A DNA stretch of 64,000 bases, from assembly GCF_000744935.1 (NCBI RefSeq), contig NZ_JQMW01000009.1, positions 930,001-994,000 of the forward strand, given 5' to 3'. This DNA comes from Clostridium sp. KNHs214 (GTDB lineage Bacteria; Bacillota; Clostridia; Clostridiales; Clostridiaceae). Made by a program: the position numbers and the translations under genes. Under the pieces are notes generated by a model. That model did not search any database. It saw only the letters and a program-made list of their open reading frames with translations, and was not told where the DNA came from. Positions 30,791 to 40,425 of this stretch are shown here, piece by piece. The stretch's first letter is position 1. Every line of letters begins with the position of its first letter.

Positions 30791-31062
30791 TAAATTTCCT
30801 CCAATTAATTGTTATATAATAATATATTCGTTAATTAAATATATATTAATGTTTAGTTTTTATATATTTATTAGAATTTTTTATTTTGTTTCTTAAATTT
30901 TTAAATTAAAACCTAAGTGTTTTCTTTTAGTTTACTTTAAATTCTTAATACATAACTAAAATTATGTAAACTTGATTAAATAACTTAATAGTTTAATTAT
31001 GATTATTACAATATTTTGCTATTGCATGCATATGTAATTAATACTTTTATAGATATCTGCAC
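30791..31062. other. Gap between cdsA terminator and the AI-2E permease
   Basis: About 270 bases of very A+T-rich DNA. I see the permease ribosome site at its end, no small open frame with a ribosome site on either strand, no convincing consensus promoter and no repeat shared with the rest of the window. A promoter for the permease-dxr-rseP-ispG-polC row is expected here. Confidence 0.5.
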
Positions 31063-31092
31063 TAAAAAAACGCCGAGTTAAATTACTCAGCG
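31063..31092 (-). terminator. Strong intrinsic terminator of cdsA
   Basis: CGCTGAGT (31085-31092) pairs with ACTCGGCG (31071-31078, one G-U) around a short loop, followed by seven T on the minus strand. It ends the rpsB-cdsA row. Confidence 0.92.
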
Positions 31093-31100
31093 CCATTACA

Positions 31101-31901
31101 TCAAATACCGATTACTATGCTTATATAAGAATATACTACTACAGAGGCAAATAATATACTATCAAATCTATCTAAAATACCTCCATGTCCAGGTATTAAA
31201 TTACTGTAGTCTTTAATACCAACCACTCTCTTAATAGCTGATGCTACTAAATCTCCAAATTGACAAAATACTCCGCATAATAACCCTATAATTAAAAAGT
31301 GATATATACTTAAATTTATTCCTGATTTATTTATAAAAAAACCATATACTCCACAAGCTATTGTACTACCTAACAATCCGCCTATAGAACCTTCTATACT
31401 TTTATTAGGACTTACTCTTGGATTTAATTTCTTCTTTCCAAAGTTTTTTCCAACATAATATGCAGTAGTATCGCATAGCCAAGAGGATAAAAATACTAAC
31501 CAAATAAGATAATTTCCATATGTTTTTTGTTCTATTAAGCTTATAAAGCTAAAAAATACAGCTACATACATAAAGCCTAATACTGTTACTCCCACATCAA
31601 TAAAATTGTGTTTTTCACTTAAAACAGTTATACATAAGCATATAAAAGTAAAGATTGCAATACTTATTAAAAACATATTATTGGATTCAAATTTATTTAA
31701 AAACAAATAATATAAAATACAAAATATATATGCTATAAAATTCAAAGATTTTATACCTTTTTCCTTAGCTACATTAAAAATTTCATACATACCCATAAGT
31801 GATAGTGCTAACAATAAAAATTTAAGTGTATTTCCACCTATAAAAAGAAAAATAAGTAGTGGTGCTAAAATTAATGCTCCTAAATAACGTTTATTCTTCA
31901 T
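31101..31901 (-). CDS. cdsA: Phosphatidate cytidylyltransferase
   Basis: A 266-residue polytopic membrane enzyme that makes CDP-diacylglycerol from phosphatidic acid and CTP, the substrate of PgsA. The C-terminal signature is intact: SPNKSIEGSIGG, then GDLVASAIKR and KDYSNLIPGHGGILDRFDS. It lies 10 bases after uppS and ends in a strong terminator. Confidence 0.96.
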   Translation of the reverse strand: MKNKRYLGALILAPLLIFLFIGGNTLKFLLLALSLMGMYEIFNVAKEKGIKSLNFIAYIFCILYYLFLNKFESNNMFLISIAIFTFICLCITVLSEKHNFIDVGVTVLGFMYVAVFFSFISLIEQKTYGNYLIWLVFLSSWLCDTTAYYVGKNFGKKKLNPRVSPNKSIEGSIGGLLGSTIACGVYGFFINKSGINLSIYHFLIIGLLCGVFCQFGDLVASAIKRVVGIKDYSNLIPGHGGILDRFDSILFASVVVYSYISIVIGI

Positions 31902-31911
31902 ATTCCCCTCC

Positions 31912-32691
31912 TTACTTTATTGCTCCAAACCTTCTATTTCTATGTTGATAATCATATATGGCTTCATATAAGTTTTCTCTTTTAAAATCAGGCCATTTTA
32001 TATCTGAATACCAAAACTCCGCATATGCACACTGCCACAATAGGAAATTGCTTATACGTTGTTCTCCACTAGGTCTTATAACAATATCCGGATCCGGCAT
32101 TCCTGCAGTATATAAATAATTAGAAATTGTGCTATCTACAATTTCATCTTCACTAATTTTTCCTTCATTTAAATCCTTATACATATTCTTAAAAGCTCTT
32201 GTTAATTCATCTCGTCCACCATAATTAAGGGCTAAGTTTAACACAAGTCCTGTATTATTTTTTGTGTTTTCATAAGCTTTCACTAATTCTTCTTCACATA
32301 TTTTAGGTAATTTCGAAATGTCTCCTATACTATTTATAACAACATTATTAAAGTCCAATTCTTCAAATTCGTTTTTAAGGTATTCTACCAATAGTTTCAT
32401 AAGAGAGTTGACTTCATCTCTAGGTCTTTTCCAATTTTCAGTGGAAAATGCATAGAGAGTTAAATACTTAACCCCTAAGTTATTACATGCTTTTACTATG
32501 TCTCTTATAGTTTCTACTCCAGCTCTATGTCCCATGGTTCTTGGTAAATTCTTTTCTTTTGCCCATCTACCATTACCATCCATTATTATAGCTATATGCT
32601 TTGGAATACTATTCAAATCTAATTTATCTAATATATGCTTCCCATTTTCTTCTCGTAATTTTTTTCTATTTTTAAAAAAAAGGAATTTCAT
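31912..32691 (-). CDS. uppS: Isoprenyl transferase (undecaprenyl diphosphate synthase)
   Basis: A 259-residue cis-prenyltransferase with IIMDGNGRWAK (catalytic Asp and diphosphate site), HRAG and the C-terminal RPSGEQRISNFLLWQ..Y.E signature. It builds the C55 lipid carrier for peptidoglycan and teichoic acids from products of the MEP pathway (dxr, ispG nearby). An N-terminal basic extension of about 30 residues precedes the conserved core. It keeps the frr-uppS-cdsA order. Confidence 0.97.
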   Translation of the reverse strand: MKFLFFKNRKKLREENGKHILDKLDLNSIPKHIAIIMDGNGRWAKEKNLPRTMGHRAGVETIRDIVKACNNLGVKYLTLYAFSTENWKRPRDEVNSLMKLLVEYLKNEFEELDFNNVVINSIGDISKLPKICEEELVKAYENTKNNTGLVLNLALNYGGRDELTRAFKNMYKDLNEGKISEDEIVDSTISNYLYTAGMPDPDIVIRPSGEQRISNFLLWQCAYAEFWYSDIKWPDFKRENLYEAIYDYQHRNRRFGAIK

Positions 32692-32714
32692 GAAGTACCC
32701 CCTTCTATGTAATT

Positions 32715-32736
32715 AAACCTGCATTAATGCAGGTTT
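32715..32736 (-). terminator. Perfect 22-bp palindrome after frr
   Basis: AAACCTGCAT/ATGCAGGTTT is a perfect palindrome with no spacer other than TTAA at its centre. It is followed by AATTACATAG on the minus strand. The stem is good but the U-tract is poor, so it may be a weak terminator between frr and uppS. Confidence 0.55.
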
Positions 32737-32741
32737 ATTTA

Positions 32742-33293
32742 CTATAAGGACATTAAGTCCTTTTCTTTTTTATCAATTATACTATCTATTTCCTTTATGA
32801 ATTTATCAGTTTCCTTTTGAATCTTTTCTTCTAAAACTTTAACCTCATCCTCTGACATCTCTTTTTTCATTTTTTTAACTTTGTCGTTAGCTTCTCTTCT
32901 TAAATTTCTTATAATTATTTTACTTTCTTCGCCCATCCTTTTAACAGTTTTAACCAAGTCTTTTCTAGTCTCTTCTGTTAATTCAGGAACAACTAATCTT
33001 ATGACAGTGCCATCATTTGAAGGATTTATTCCTAAATCTGAAACAAGAATAGCTTTTTCAATATCCTTCATAGTATTTCTATCCCATGGCTGTATTAACA
33101 AAACTCTTGGTTCTGGTGCAGAGATGTTTGCCATTTGGTTTAATGGAGTCAAAGAACCATAATATTCTACACCTATTCTATCTAGCATGGAAGGGTTAGC
33201 TCTACCTGCTTTTAAAGTAGCTAAATCCCTTTTAAGCGCTTCAGCTGTCTTATTCATCTTTTCATCTAATGTTTTAATTAATTCCTTAGACAT
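32742..33293 (-). CDS. frr: Ribosome recycling factor
   Basis: About 183 residues forming the three-helix bundle plus beta domain of RRF, with LKAGRANPSML and the QPWDR and SNDGTVIRL segments. Together with EF-G it splits the post-termination ribosome. The open frame runs 26 codons further upstream, but ATG 33293 is directly after AAGGAGG and is the family start (MSKEL). It follows pyrH by 14 bases. Confidence 0.97.
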   Translation of the reverse strand: MSKELIKTLDEKMNKTAEALKRDLATLKAGRANPSMLDRIGVEYYGSLTPLNQMANISAPEPRVLLIQPWDRNTMKDIEKAILVSDLGINPSNDGTVIRLVVPELTEETRKDLVKTVKRMGEESKIIIRNLRREANDKVKKMKKEMSEDEVKVLEEKIQKETDKFIKEIDSIIDKKEKDLMSL

Positions 33294-33307
33294 AAAAATC
33301 CTCCTTA

Positions 33308-34024
33308 TTATTTTGATATTATCGTACCAATTTTTTCGCCCAATACAACTTTCTTTATGTTCTCTGAACAATCTAATCCAAATACAATTATAGGTATATT
33401 ATTGTCCATACATAAAGATGTTGCAGTTGAATCCATAACTTGAAGACCTTTATCTAATACATCGATATATTTCAGCTCATCATATTTTTTAGCATCTTCA
33501 TATTTATGAGGATCTTTATCATAAACACCATCTACTTTTTTTGCTAATAATATAGCTTCAGCTTCAATTTCTGCTGCTCTTAAAGCTGCAGTTGTATCTG
33601 TTGAAAAATATGGATTCCCCGTACCAGCTGCAAAAATCACTACTCTTCCTTTTTCTAAATGTCTCATAGCTCTTCTTCTTATAAAAGGTTCTGCAACTTC
33701 TCTCATTTCTATAGCAGTTTGAACTCTAGTATTTACACCCATGTTTTCTAAACAATCTTGAAGTGCCAATGCATTTATACAGGTAGCTAACATGCCCATA
33801 TAATCTGCAGTAGTCCTATCCATTCCTTCACCATTTCTTCCACGCCATATGTTGCCTCCACCTACTACAGCTCCTACCTGTATGCCAGCATCCACAAGTT
33901 CTTTTATATCCTGTGAAATTTTATTGGCTATATCAAAATCTATTCCGTAACCCTTTTCTCCTGCTAAAGCTTCACCTGAAAGTTTTAACATTATTCTTTT
34001 ATATTTTGCAGCCTTCATATACAT
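33308..34024 (-). CDS. pyrH: UMP kinase
   Basis: A 238-residue hexameric amino acid kinase-fold UMP kinase, the bacterial type. KLSGEALAG opens the domain; GGGNIWRGR and [17 protein letters not shown] are phosphate and nucleotide segments. It makes UDP for RNA, DNA and cell-wall precursors. Two ATGs (34024 and 34018) are possible behind GGAGG; the difference is two residues. It lies in the tsf-pyrH-frr order after the tsf terminator. Confidence 0.96.
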   Translation of the reverse strand: MYMKAAKYKRIMLKLSGEALAGEKGYGIDFDIANKISQDIKELVDAGIQVGAVVGGGNIWRGRNGEGMDRTTADYMGMLATCINALALQDCLENMGVNTRVQTAIEMREVAEPFIRRRAMRHLEKGRVVIFAAGTGNPYFSTDTTAALRAAEIEAEAILLAKKVDGVYDKDPHKYEDAKKYDELKYIDVLDKGLQVMDSTATSLCMDNNIPIIVFGLDCSENIKKVVLGEKIGTIISK

Positions 34025-34071
34025 TATACCTCCAATTTTGTAAAAATTGTATAACTATCTATTTCTTGTTT

Positions 34072-34100
34072 TAAAAAAAGAGAACACGCAGTGTTCTCTT
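34072..34100 (-). terminator. Intrinsic terminator of tsf
   Basis: GAGAACAC-TGC-GTGTTCTC, a perfect 8-bp stem, is followed by seven T on the minus strand, about 20 bases past the tsf stop. Partial read-through into pyrH is likely, as in other bacteria. Confidence 0.9.
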
Positions 34101-34117
34101 CTGTTCTTTAGCTAGCA

Positions 34118-35035
34118 TTATCCCTGCATTTGTTTTTTTACTTCTTCTGCAAAGTCTTCTTCTCTTTTTTCAATTCCTTCGCCTTTTTCAAATCTAACAA
34201 ATTTATTTATAACTATCTTTGCGCCTACTTCTTTAGATTTTTCAGCTAATAGTTTTTCTATTGTATAATCAGAGTTTTTAACCCATACTTGCTCTACCAA
34301 ACAGTTCTCTTTATAATATTTATTTATTCTTCCGTTTACCATTTTTTCAGCTATATTTTCTGGTTTTCCTTCATTCATAGCTTGAACTTTGTATATTTCT
34401 CTTTCTTTTTCTAATGTTTCATTGTCTACAGAAGTTCTGTCTAAGAATGATGGATTTACAGCAGCTATTTGCATAGCTATATCTTTTCCTAATTCAGCTA
34501 AAACTGGAGAAGCATTTTCACAGCCTAATTCAACAAGTACACCTATTCTTCCGCCTCCATGTATATAGCTTTCAATAGCGCCTTTTTCAACATTCATTTT
34601 AACGAATCTTCTTATTGACATGTTTTCACCTATTTTAGCTATTAAAGCAGTAAGTCTTTCTTTAACTGTCATAGATGCATCGCCTACAAATTTTTCTTCT
34701 AATAATTCTTCTACAGTGTTTATGTTTGAATTTGCAACTTGTTTTGCTATTCCATCAACAAAGTTAACGAATTCTTCGTTAACAGCAACGAAATCTGTTT
34801 CACAGTTAACTTCAACCATTGATGCAACTTTAGCATCTTCAGATATATAAGTTTTAACTAATCCTTCCGCAGCTACTCTTCCTGCTTTTTTAGCAGCAGC
34901 AGCTAATCCTTTTTCTCTTAATAATTCTATTGCTTTTTCCATATCTCCGTTGGTTTCAGTTAGAGCTTTCTTGCAATCCATCATTCCAGCTCCAGTAGTT
35001 TCTCTAAGTTCTTTAACTTGTTTTGCTGATATCAT
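34118..35035 (-). CDS. tsf: Elongation factor Ts
   Basis: A 305-residue EF-Ts. The N-terminal UBA-like domain has [18 protein letters not shown]; the core [10 protein letters not shown] region contacts EF-Tu. It exchanges GDP for GTP on EF-Tu. Length is normal. It is separated from rpsB by a 13-bp hairpin that could set the S2:EF-Ts ratio. Confidence 0.98.
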   Translation of the reverse strand: MISAKQVKELRETTGAGMMDCKKALTETNGDMEKAIELLREKGLAAAAKKAGRVAAEGLVKTYISEDAKVASMVEVNCETDFVAVNEEFVNFVDGIAKQVANSNINTVEELLEEKFVGDASMTVKERLTALIAKIGENMSIRRFVKMNVEKGAIESYIHGGGRIGVLVELGCENASPVLAELGKDIAMQIAAVNPSFLDRTSVDNETLEKEREIYKVQAMNEGKPENIAEKMVNGRINKYYKENCLVEQVWVKNSDYTIEKLLAEKSKEVGAKIVINKFVRFEKGEGIEKREEDFAEEVKKQMQG

Positions 35036-35060
35036 CTTTATTCCTCCCGTTCATATTTAA

Positions 35061-35097
35061 TTCAAAAGGTAAATGAATTTCTCATTCATCTACCTTT
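35061..35097 (-). terminator. Hairpin between rpsB and tsf
   Basis: A 13-bp stem pairs 35085-35097 with 35065-35077 (one G-U pair, 7-nt loop), followed by TGAATTAAAT. The weak U-tract suggests a partial terminator or processing site rather than a full stop. Confidence 0.65.
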
Positions 35098-35120
35098 ATT
35101 TTGAAGTTGTATCTTCTATT

Positions 35121-35822
35121 TTATTCAGCTAATTGCTCGCCTTGTCTTCCTTCAATAACAGCATCAGCCATTTTAGCAACTATTAATCTAACGGCTCTTA
35201 TTGCATCGTCATTACCAGGTATTACGTAATCAACTTCATCTGGATCACAGTTTGTATCAACTATGCCTATAACAGGTATTCCTAATATTTTTGCTTCTAA
35301 TACAGCATTTTTCTCTTTTCTTGGATCAACTACAAATAATGCTCCTACATTAGAAATGTTCATATCTTTTATTCCACCAAGGTTTTTCTCAAGTTTTTCT
35401 TGTTCATGCTTAAGATTTGTAACTTCTTTCTTTGGAAGAACATCAAAAACTCCTTCTTCTTCCATTTTTCCTAATTCTTCTAATCTTCCGATTCTTGTTT
35501 TTATTGTTTGGAAGTTAGTAAGCATTCCACCTAACCATCTATTGTTTACAAAGTGCATTCCACATCTTACTGCTTCTTCTGCTATAGCTTCTTGAGCTTG
35601 TTTCTTTGTACCTACAAATAATACATCTTTTCCTTCTTCTGAAATACTTCTTATTACATCATAAGCTTCATCTACTTTTTTTACAGTCTTTTGTAGATCG
35701 ATGATGTATATTCCATTTCTTTCTGTAAATATGTATGGAGCCATTTTAGGGTTCCATCTTCTTGTTTGGTGTCCAAAGTGAACTCCTGCTTCTAATAATT
35801 GTTTCATTGATATTACTGACAT
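35121..35822 (-). CDS. rpsB: Ribosomal protein S2
   Basis: A 233-residue S2 with the family start [27 protein letters not shown] (read in two blocks), the coiled-coil insert near 100-150, and the [20 protein letters not shown] signature. It binds the 30S head late in assembly. GGAGG precedes ATG 35822. It opens the rpsB-tsf-pyrH-frr-uppS-cdsA row behind a consensus promoter and a structured leader. Confidence 0.98.
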   Translation of the reverse strand: MSVISMKQLLEAGVHFGHQTRRWNPKMAPYIFTERNGIYIIDLQKTVKKVDEAYDVIRSISEEGKDVLFVGTKKQAQEAIAEEAVRCGMHFVNNRWLGGMLTNFQTIKTRIGRLEELGKMEEEGVFDVLPKKEVTNLKHEQEKLEKNLGGIKDMNISNVGALFVVDPRKEKNAVLEAKILGIPVIGIVDTNCDPDEVDYVIPGNDDAIRAVRLIVAKMADAVIEGRQGEQLAE

Positions 35823-35864
35823 TAAAATTACCTCCTATTTGGTTAATCCTCCATTACCTTCATA

Positions 35865-35897
35865 TTACACAGCACCATACGGCACCGCGCTGTGCAA
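35865..35897 (-). promoter_or_regulatory. Structured rpsB leader, probable S2 autoregulatory element
   Basis: A 9-bp outer stem (35889-35897 with 35865-35873, one G-U) closes a GC-rich inner loop GCGGTGCCGTATGGT, about 45 bases before rpsB. It is by far the most GC-rich stretch of the gap. Leaders of this kind before rpsB are bound by S2 in other bacteria; binding here is inferred. Confidence 0.6.
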
Positions 35898-35928
35898 ATT
35901 GGATAATGTGTGTATTTTCTCCTTATGT

Positions 35929-35957
35929 AGTATATCATATGTAAATAACCTATTCAA
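35929..35957 (-). promoter_or_regulatory. Sigma-A promoter of rpsB
   Basis: TTGAAT (35952-35957) and TATACT (35929-35934) are 17 bases apart on the minus strand, upstream of the GC-rich leader hairpin. Confidence 0.75.
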
Positions 35958-36063
35958 TATCAAAAAATAATATTTTTAAAAAATCTATTAAATATACAGT
36001 TTAAAATCAATTCCGAACATATACATAATAAAAAAACAATAATAATTAACTTATGGGATTTCC

Positions 36064-36096
36064 ATAAAAAAATGTGAGATATGATCTCACATTTTC
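36064..36096 (-). terminator. Intrinsic terminator of codY
   Basis: A perfect 12-bp stem (36069-36080 with 36084-36095, 3-nt loop) is followed by a run of seven T on the minus strand. It separates codY from the rpsB promoter. Confidence 0.92.
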
Positions 36097-36124
36097 ATTG
36101 TTATTCACATTTGTTTTATTATGC

Positions 36125-36901
36125 TTATTTTATTTTTTTTAATTCTTCTAAAAGTTTTTCATTTAATATTCTAATGTGAGTACCCTTCATTCCTAATGAT
36201 CTAGATTCAATAACTCCAGCACTTTCAAATTTTCTCAATGCATTTACTATTACAGATCTTGTTATGCCAACCTTGTCTGCTATTTTAGATGCTACAAGCA
36301 ATCCTTCATTTCCATCTAATTCATTAAATATATGCTCTACTGCTTCTAATTCTGAATAGGATAAAGTACCTATAGCTAATTGAACTACTGCCTTTTTTCT
36401 AGCTTCAGCTTCTATCTCATCCTGCTTAGATCTTAAAATTTCCATACCAACTATAGTAGCACTATATTCTGCAAGTACTAAATCATCATCTGTAAAAGAT
36501 TTATTAAACCTACCTAAAAGTAGACTTCCAAGTCTTTCTCTATTTCCAACTATAGGAACTATTGTTGTAACTTTATTATCAAGATCACACTCTTTTTCAT
36601 CTTCAAAAGCACATATGCCTTTATTTCCTAGGTTAGCCTTTGTTTCATTGTACTCAAGTAATTTATTGTTATAATCTTCTGGAAATCTCTTGTCTTTAAG
36701 TATTTTATCTTTAACTATTTCACATTCGAATCCACTTGAAAAATTATGCCCTAATATTTTTCCTTTTCTGCTTATTACATATACATTGCAATCTAAAACT
36801 TCGCTTAATATTTTACATATATCATCGAACGCAACAGGTTCGGTACCTGTCTTTTGTATTATTTTATTTATTTTACGTGTTTTTTCTAATAGTGATGCCA
36901 T
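36125..36901 (-). CDS. codY: Global transcriptional regulator CodY
   Basis: A 258-residue CodY. The N-terminal GAF domain binds branched-chain amino acids, and the C-terminal winged helix (about 200-250) has [20 protein letters not shown] as recognition region. With GTP it represses nutrient-scavenging, sporulation and, in pathogenic clostridia, toxin genes. Here it follows topA, the usual clostridial place; in Bacillus it follows hslU. It has its own promoter and terminator. I found no clear CodY box in its own promoter. Confidence 0.97.
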   Translation of the reverse strand: MASLLEKTRKINKIIQKTGTEPVAFDDICKILSEVLDCNVYVISRKGKILGHNFSSGFECEIVKDKILKDKRFPEDYNNKLLEYNETKANLGNKGICAFEDEKECDLDNKVTTIVPIVGNRERLGSLLLGRFNKSFTDDDLVLAEYSATIVGMEILRSKQDEIEAEARKKAVVQLAIGTLSYSELEAVEHIFNELDGNEGLLVASKIADKVGITRSVIVNALRKFESAGVIESRSLGMKGTHIRILNEKLLEELKKIK

Positions 36902-37015
36902 AATAAACCTCCTTTTAATTTATCTAATCCTGTCCGGAACTTAAATTCTTTTTCACAGAATATTTAGAATTGTTTTTTTCTTTTGAAATTTTAGAATTAT
37001 TATTTTCACTAATCT

Positions 37016-37044
37016 ATGATAACATATACTTAAGGTCATTTCAA
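37016..37044 (-). promoter_or_regulatory. Sigma-A promoter of codY
   Basis: TTGAAA (37039-37044) and TATCAT (37016-37021) are 17 bases apart on the minus strand, in the topA-codY gap. A leader of about 110 nt results. Confidence 0.65.
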
Positions 37045-37092
37045 CATGATTTTTATTAATTTCGACATTTTTATATAATTATGCTAATTTTT

Positions 37093-39171
37093 TTATTCTT
37101 CTTTCACAGATTCTTTATATCCACAAGTATCAACTGAACACTTATAATATTCACCCTGGGTCTTATTAAATCTTTTAGTCATATAATTACCACAATTAGG
37201 GCATTTCTTATTTACAGGTTCAAACCAACTTACAAAGTCGCAATCAGGATAATTGCTGCATCCATAAAATGTTCTACCTTTCTTACTTTTCCTTACAAGT
37301 ATTTTTCCTCCGCACTTAGGACATTCCACATCTAACTCTTTTACTATAGGTTTTGTACTTTTACACTCAGGGTAGCCCGGACATGCTAAAAAATCACCAA
37401 ATCTTCCGTGTTTTATAACCATAAATTTACCACATTTGTCGCATTTTATATCTGTAACCTTATCCTCTATAGTAATTTTAGCTAATTCTTTTTCAGCTAT
37501 ATCTATAGCACCCTTAAGTGGCGTGAAAAATTCATCTACGACCTTTTTCCATGTTTCTTTTCCTTCCTCTATGGAGTCCAATCTTTTTTCCATTGCTGCA
37601 GTAAATTCTACATCCACTATTTGTTTGAAATAATTAAACATAATATCATTAATTATTATTCCCAGTTCTGTCGTAATTAAAGCCTTTTTTTCTCTTTCAA
37701 TATATTTTCTGTCTAATAATGTAGATATTATTGGCGCATAAGTACTTGGTCTACCTATTCCATTTTCCTCTAATATTTTTACAAGGGTTGCTTCTGTAAA
37801 CCTTGCAGGTGGTTGAGTAAAGTGCTGTTTCCCTTCTATATCCTCTTTGTTTAATTTATCATTTAATTTAAACTCTGGTAGCTCTTTTAAAGATGTTTCA
37901 TCAGAAGACCTATATATTTTAGTAAATCCATCAAACTTTACTGTAGAACCTGATGCTTTTAGTCCATATTCTCCATTTTTAATATCTATTGATACTGTAT
38001 TCATTATGCACATAGCCATTTGACTACCTACAAATCTTTCCCATATTAATTTGTACAATTTATATTGATCTCTTTTTAAGCTTTCCTTTATTTCTTCTGG
38101 ATTTAATTCCACATAAGTTGGTCTTATAGCCTCATGAGCATCTTGTATATTCTTATTGCCCTTGTTATCAACTCTCTTAGTGTTTTCTCCTATATATTCT
38201 TCACCATAAGTACCTTTTATATATTCTTTAGCTGAACTTTGTGCTTCTTCAGAAATTCTTACAGAGTCTGTTCTCATATAAGTTATTAATCCAACAGTCC
38301 CATGACCTTTTACATCTATACCTTCGTATAATTGTTGAGCTAAAGACATGGTTTTCTTAGTTGAAAAGTTTAATTTTTTGTAAGCCTCTTGCTGCAAAGT
38401 ACTTGTAGTAAATGGTAAGGGTTGTCTTCTCTTTTTTGTGGATTTTTTAATTTGATTTATTATAAAATCATTTTTTTCTAAATCCTTAATTATACCGTTA
38501 CACTGATCTTCATCTTTTATTTGAAGCTTTTCATTTTTATATGAATTTAATTGCACATTTATTTTTTTACTATTTTTTGATAGTTGACACTCAACTGTCC
38601 AATATTCTTCTGGCACAAAAGCGTTAATTTCATTTTCTCTATCACATATAATCTTTAGCGCCACAGATTGAACTCTTCCTGCACTAAGTCCCCATTTAAC
38701 TTTTCTCCATAATATAGGACTTATTTCATATCCAACTAATCTATCTAAAACTCTTCTAGCCTGTTGAGCGTTTACTAAATCCATATTAATTTTTCTAGGA
38801 GATTTTATTGCATTTTTTACAGCATTTTTTGTTATTTCATTAAATTCTATTCTACACTTTTTTTCATTATCTATCTTTAGAGCATTAGCTAAATGCCATG
38901 AAATAGCTTCCCCTTCTCTATCAGGGTCCGTAGCTAGATATATTTTTTCACTTTTTTTTGCTTCTTTTTTTAACTTATCTAGCAAGTCACCTTTTCCTCT
39001 TATAGTTATGTATTTAGGTTCATAATTATTATCTATATCTACTCCCAATTTACTTTTTGGAAGATCTCTAACATGACCCATTGATGCTGTTACCTTATAG
39101 GTTTTTCCCAAATATTTTCCTATAGTTTTCGCTTTAGCTGGTGACTCTACTATTACTAACTTCTGTCCCAT
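37093..39171 (-). CDS. topA: DNA topoisomerase I
   Basis: A 692-residue type IA topoisomerase that relaxes negative supercoils. The Toprim domain starts with VIVESPAKAKTIGKYLG and has DPDREGEAISWHL; the catalytic Tyr is in GLITYMRTDS; the conserved GIGRPSTYAPII follows. The C-terminus carries three four-Cys zinc ribbons (about 575-690), as in other clostridia. It follows dprA by 47 bases. Length and domains are complete. Confidence 0.98.
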   Translation of the reverse strand: MGQKLVIVESPAKAKTIGKYLGKTYKVTASMGHVRDLPKSKLGVDIDNNYEPKYITIRGKGDLLDKLKKEAKKSEKIYLATDPDREGEAISWHLANALKIDNEKKCRIEFNEITKNAVKNAIKSPRKINMDLVNAQQARRVLDRLVGYEISPILWRKVKWGLSAGRVQSVALKIICDRENEINAFVPEEYWTVECQLSKNSKKINVQLNSYKNEKLQIKDEDQCNGIIKDLEKNDFIINQIKKSTKKRRQPLPFTTSTLQQEAYKKLNFSTKKTMSLAQQLYEGIDVKGHGTVGLITYMRTDSVRISEEAQSSAKEYIKGTYGEEYIGENTKRVDNKGNKNIQDAHEAIRPTYVELNPEEIKESLKRDQYKLYKLIWERFVGSQMAMCIMNTVSIDIKNGEYGLKASGSTVKFDGFTKIYRSSDETSLKELPEFKLNDKLNKEDIEGKQHFTQPPARFTEATLVKILEENGIGRPSTYAPIISTLLDRKYIEREKKALITTELGIIINDIMFNYFKQIVDVEFTAAMEKRLDSIEEGKETWKKVVDEFFTPLKGAIDIAEKELAKITIEDKVTDIKCDKCGKFMVIKHGRFGDFLACPGYPECKSTKPIVKELDVECPKCGGKILVRKSKKGRTFYGCSNYPDCDFVSWFEPVNKKCPNCGNYMTKRFNKTQGEYYKCSVDTCGYKESVKEE

Positions 39172-39218
39172 CTTATCCCCTCCAATATGTAATTTTATTA
39201 AATATTATGTTCATTTAT

Positions 39219-40304
39219 CTATATATTATGAATTTTAACGTAATAATTTCCAGATAAACACATTATTTCATTATTAAACTGCATTTCAAATAATACATCA
39301 TATAATTGACTTATGTCAATATGACATATTTTTATTATATCGTCAATATGAATAGGGCTATCTCCTATCAATTTGGAGAGTTTACCGCGGATTTCCTTAG
39401 ATTTATGTCCTTTATCTCCAGTTTCATCTTTGATAAGATTATAATTACAATTTTCTCTTAACAAATTAAAAACTCCTTCAATATCAACAAAAGGATATGC
39501 ACCTTCACTTATTAATTTATTAGTACCTTTGCTTTGAGGTGAAAATATAGATCCCGGAACTACCACAATATCTTTACCTTGTTCCAAAGCGCAATTAGCA
39601 GTTATGAGAGTTCCACTTTTTTCTCCTGCTTCAATTACAATTAATATTTTTCCCAATCCACTTATTATTCTATTTCTGATTGGGAAATTATAACTATAAG
39701 GTGGGGTTCCTGGTAAAAACTCAGATATTATACACCCCTTATCCATTATAGAATAATATAGTTCTCTATTTTGCTTAGGATAAATTATATCTATTCCACA
39801 GCCTAAGACTGCGCAAGTGTATCCTCCTGATTCAATACAAGTAGCATGCGCATTTTTATCAATTCCTTTTGCCATTCCGCTTATGATACCTATATTATTC
39901 TTAGTTAATATTTCTACTATATATTTAGTGCATTGCATTCCATAAAAAGTAGAATTTCTAGCACCTACTACCGAAACAGTTTTCAATTCATTTAATGCCT
40001 CTATATGGCCTTTATAGAATAAAATAAATGGAGCATCAACATACTTTTTTAAACTAATAGGATATTTTTCATCTCCAAATTTAGCAACCTTTATATTATT
40101 TATATTAATTTGTTCTATAAATTGCTCTAATTTATCTTTATTCCATGCTTCTTTCAAACATCCTCTTATATTATTATTTAAATTCATCTTATTTTCTATA
40201 CAATAATACCATACTTTTTGAGAAGTTTTAAATTTCTTAAATAATTCTACCTTTATTCTATTAGGTATTTTAGCATAACATAGCCAAATATCATATATAT
40301 CCAA
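39219..40304 (-). CDS. dprA: DNA-processing protein DprA
   Basis: A 361-residue DprA/Smf. An N-terminal SAM/HhH-like region is followed by the Rossmann domain with VVGARNSTFYG and SGMAKGIDKNAH..CIESGG, and a C-terminal winged helix (about 300-355). It loads RecA onto incoming single-stranded DNA during transformation. Presence of dprA and the ComM homologue does not prove natural competence, because both are widespread in clostridia. It keeps the comM-dprA-topA order. Confidence 0.95.
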   Translation of the reverse strand: MDIYDIWLCYAKIPNRIKVELFKKFKTSQKVWYYCIENKMNLNNNIRGCLKEAWNKDKLEQFIEQININNIKVAKFGDEKYPISLKKYVDAPFILFYKGHIEALNELKTVSVVGARNSTFYGMQCTKYIVEILTKNNIGIISGMAKGIDKNAHATCIESGGYTCAVLGCGIDIIYPKQNRELYYSIMDKGCIISEFLPGTPPYSYNFPIRNRIISGLGKILIVIEAGEKSGTLITANCALEQGKDIVVVPGSIFSPQSKGTNKLISEGAYPFVDIEGVFNLLRENCNYNLIKDETGDKGHKSKEIRGKLSKLIGDSPIHIDDIIKICHIDISQLYDVLFEMQFNNEIMCLSGNYYVKIHNI

Positions 40305-40425
40305 AGCACAGCCTCCTAAAATTACTACATGTTTTTTAGTATATTATTTCTATCAATATACTATTTTTTTAAAATTTTATTAATTTTTATTTAATTTTTT
40401 GAATTTTATTAGTCTTTCTAGATTT

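Noticed and set aside
36902-37092. CodY box in the codY promoter
   Set aside because: The best match to AATTTTCWGAAAATT has about five mismatches in A+T-rich DNA, no better than chance.
40337-40363. Hairpin between comM and dprA as a terminator
   Set aside because: A 9-bp stem exists, but the T-run lies on the plus strand; on the minus strand, where the genes are, it is followed by A residues. No plus-strand gene ends there.
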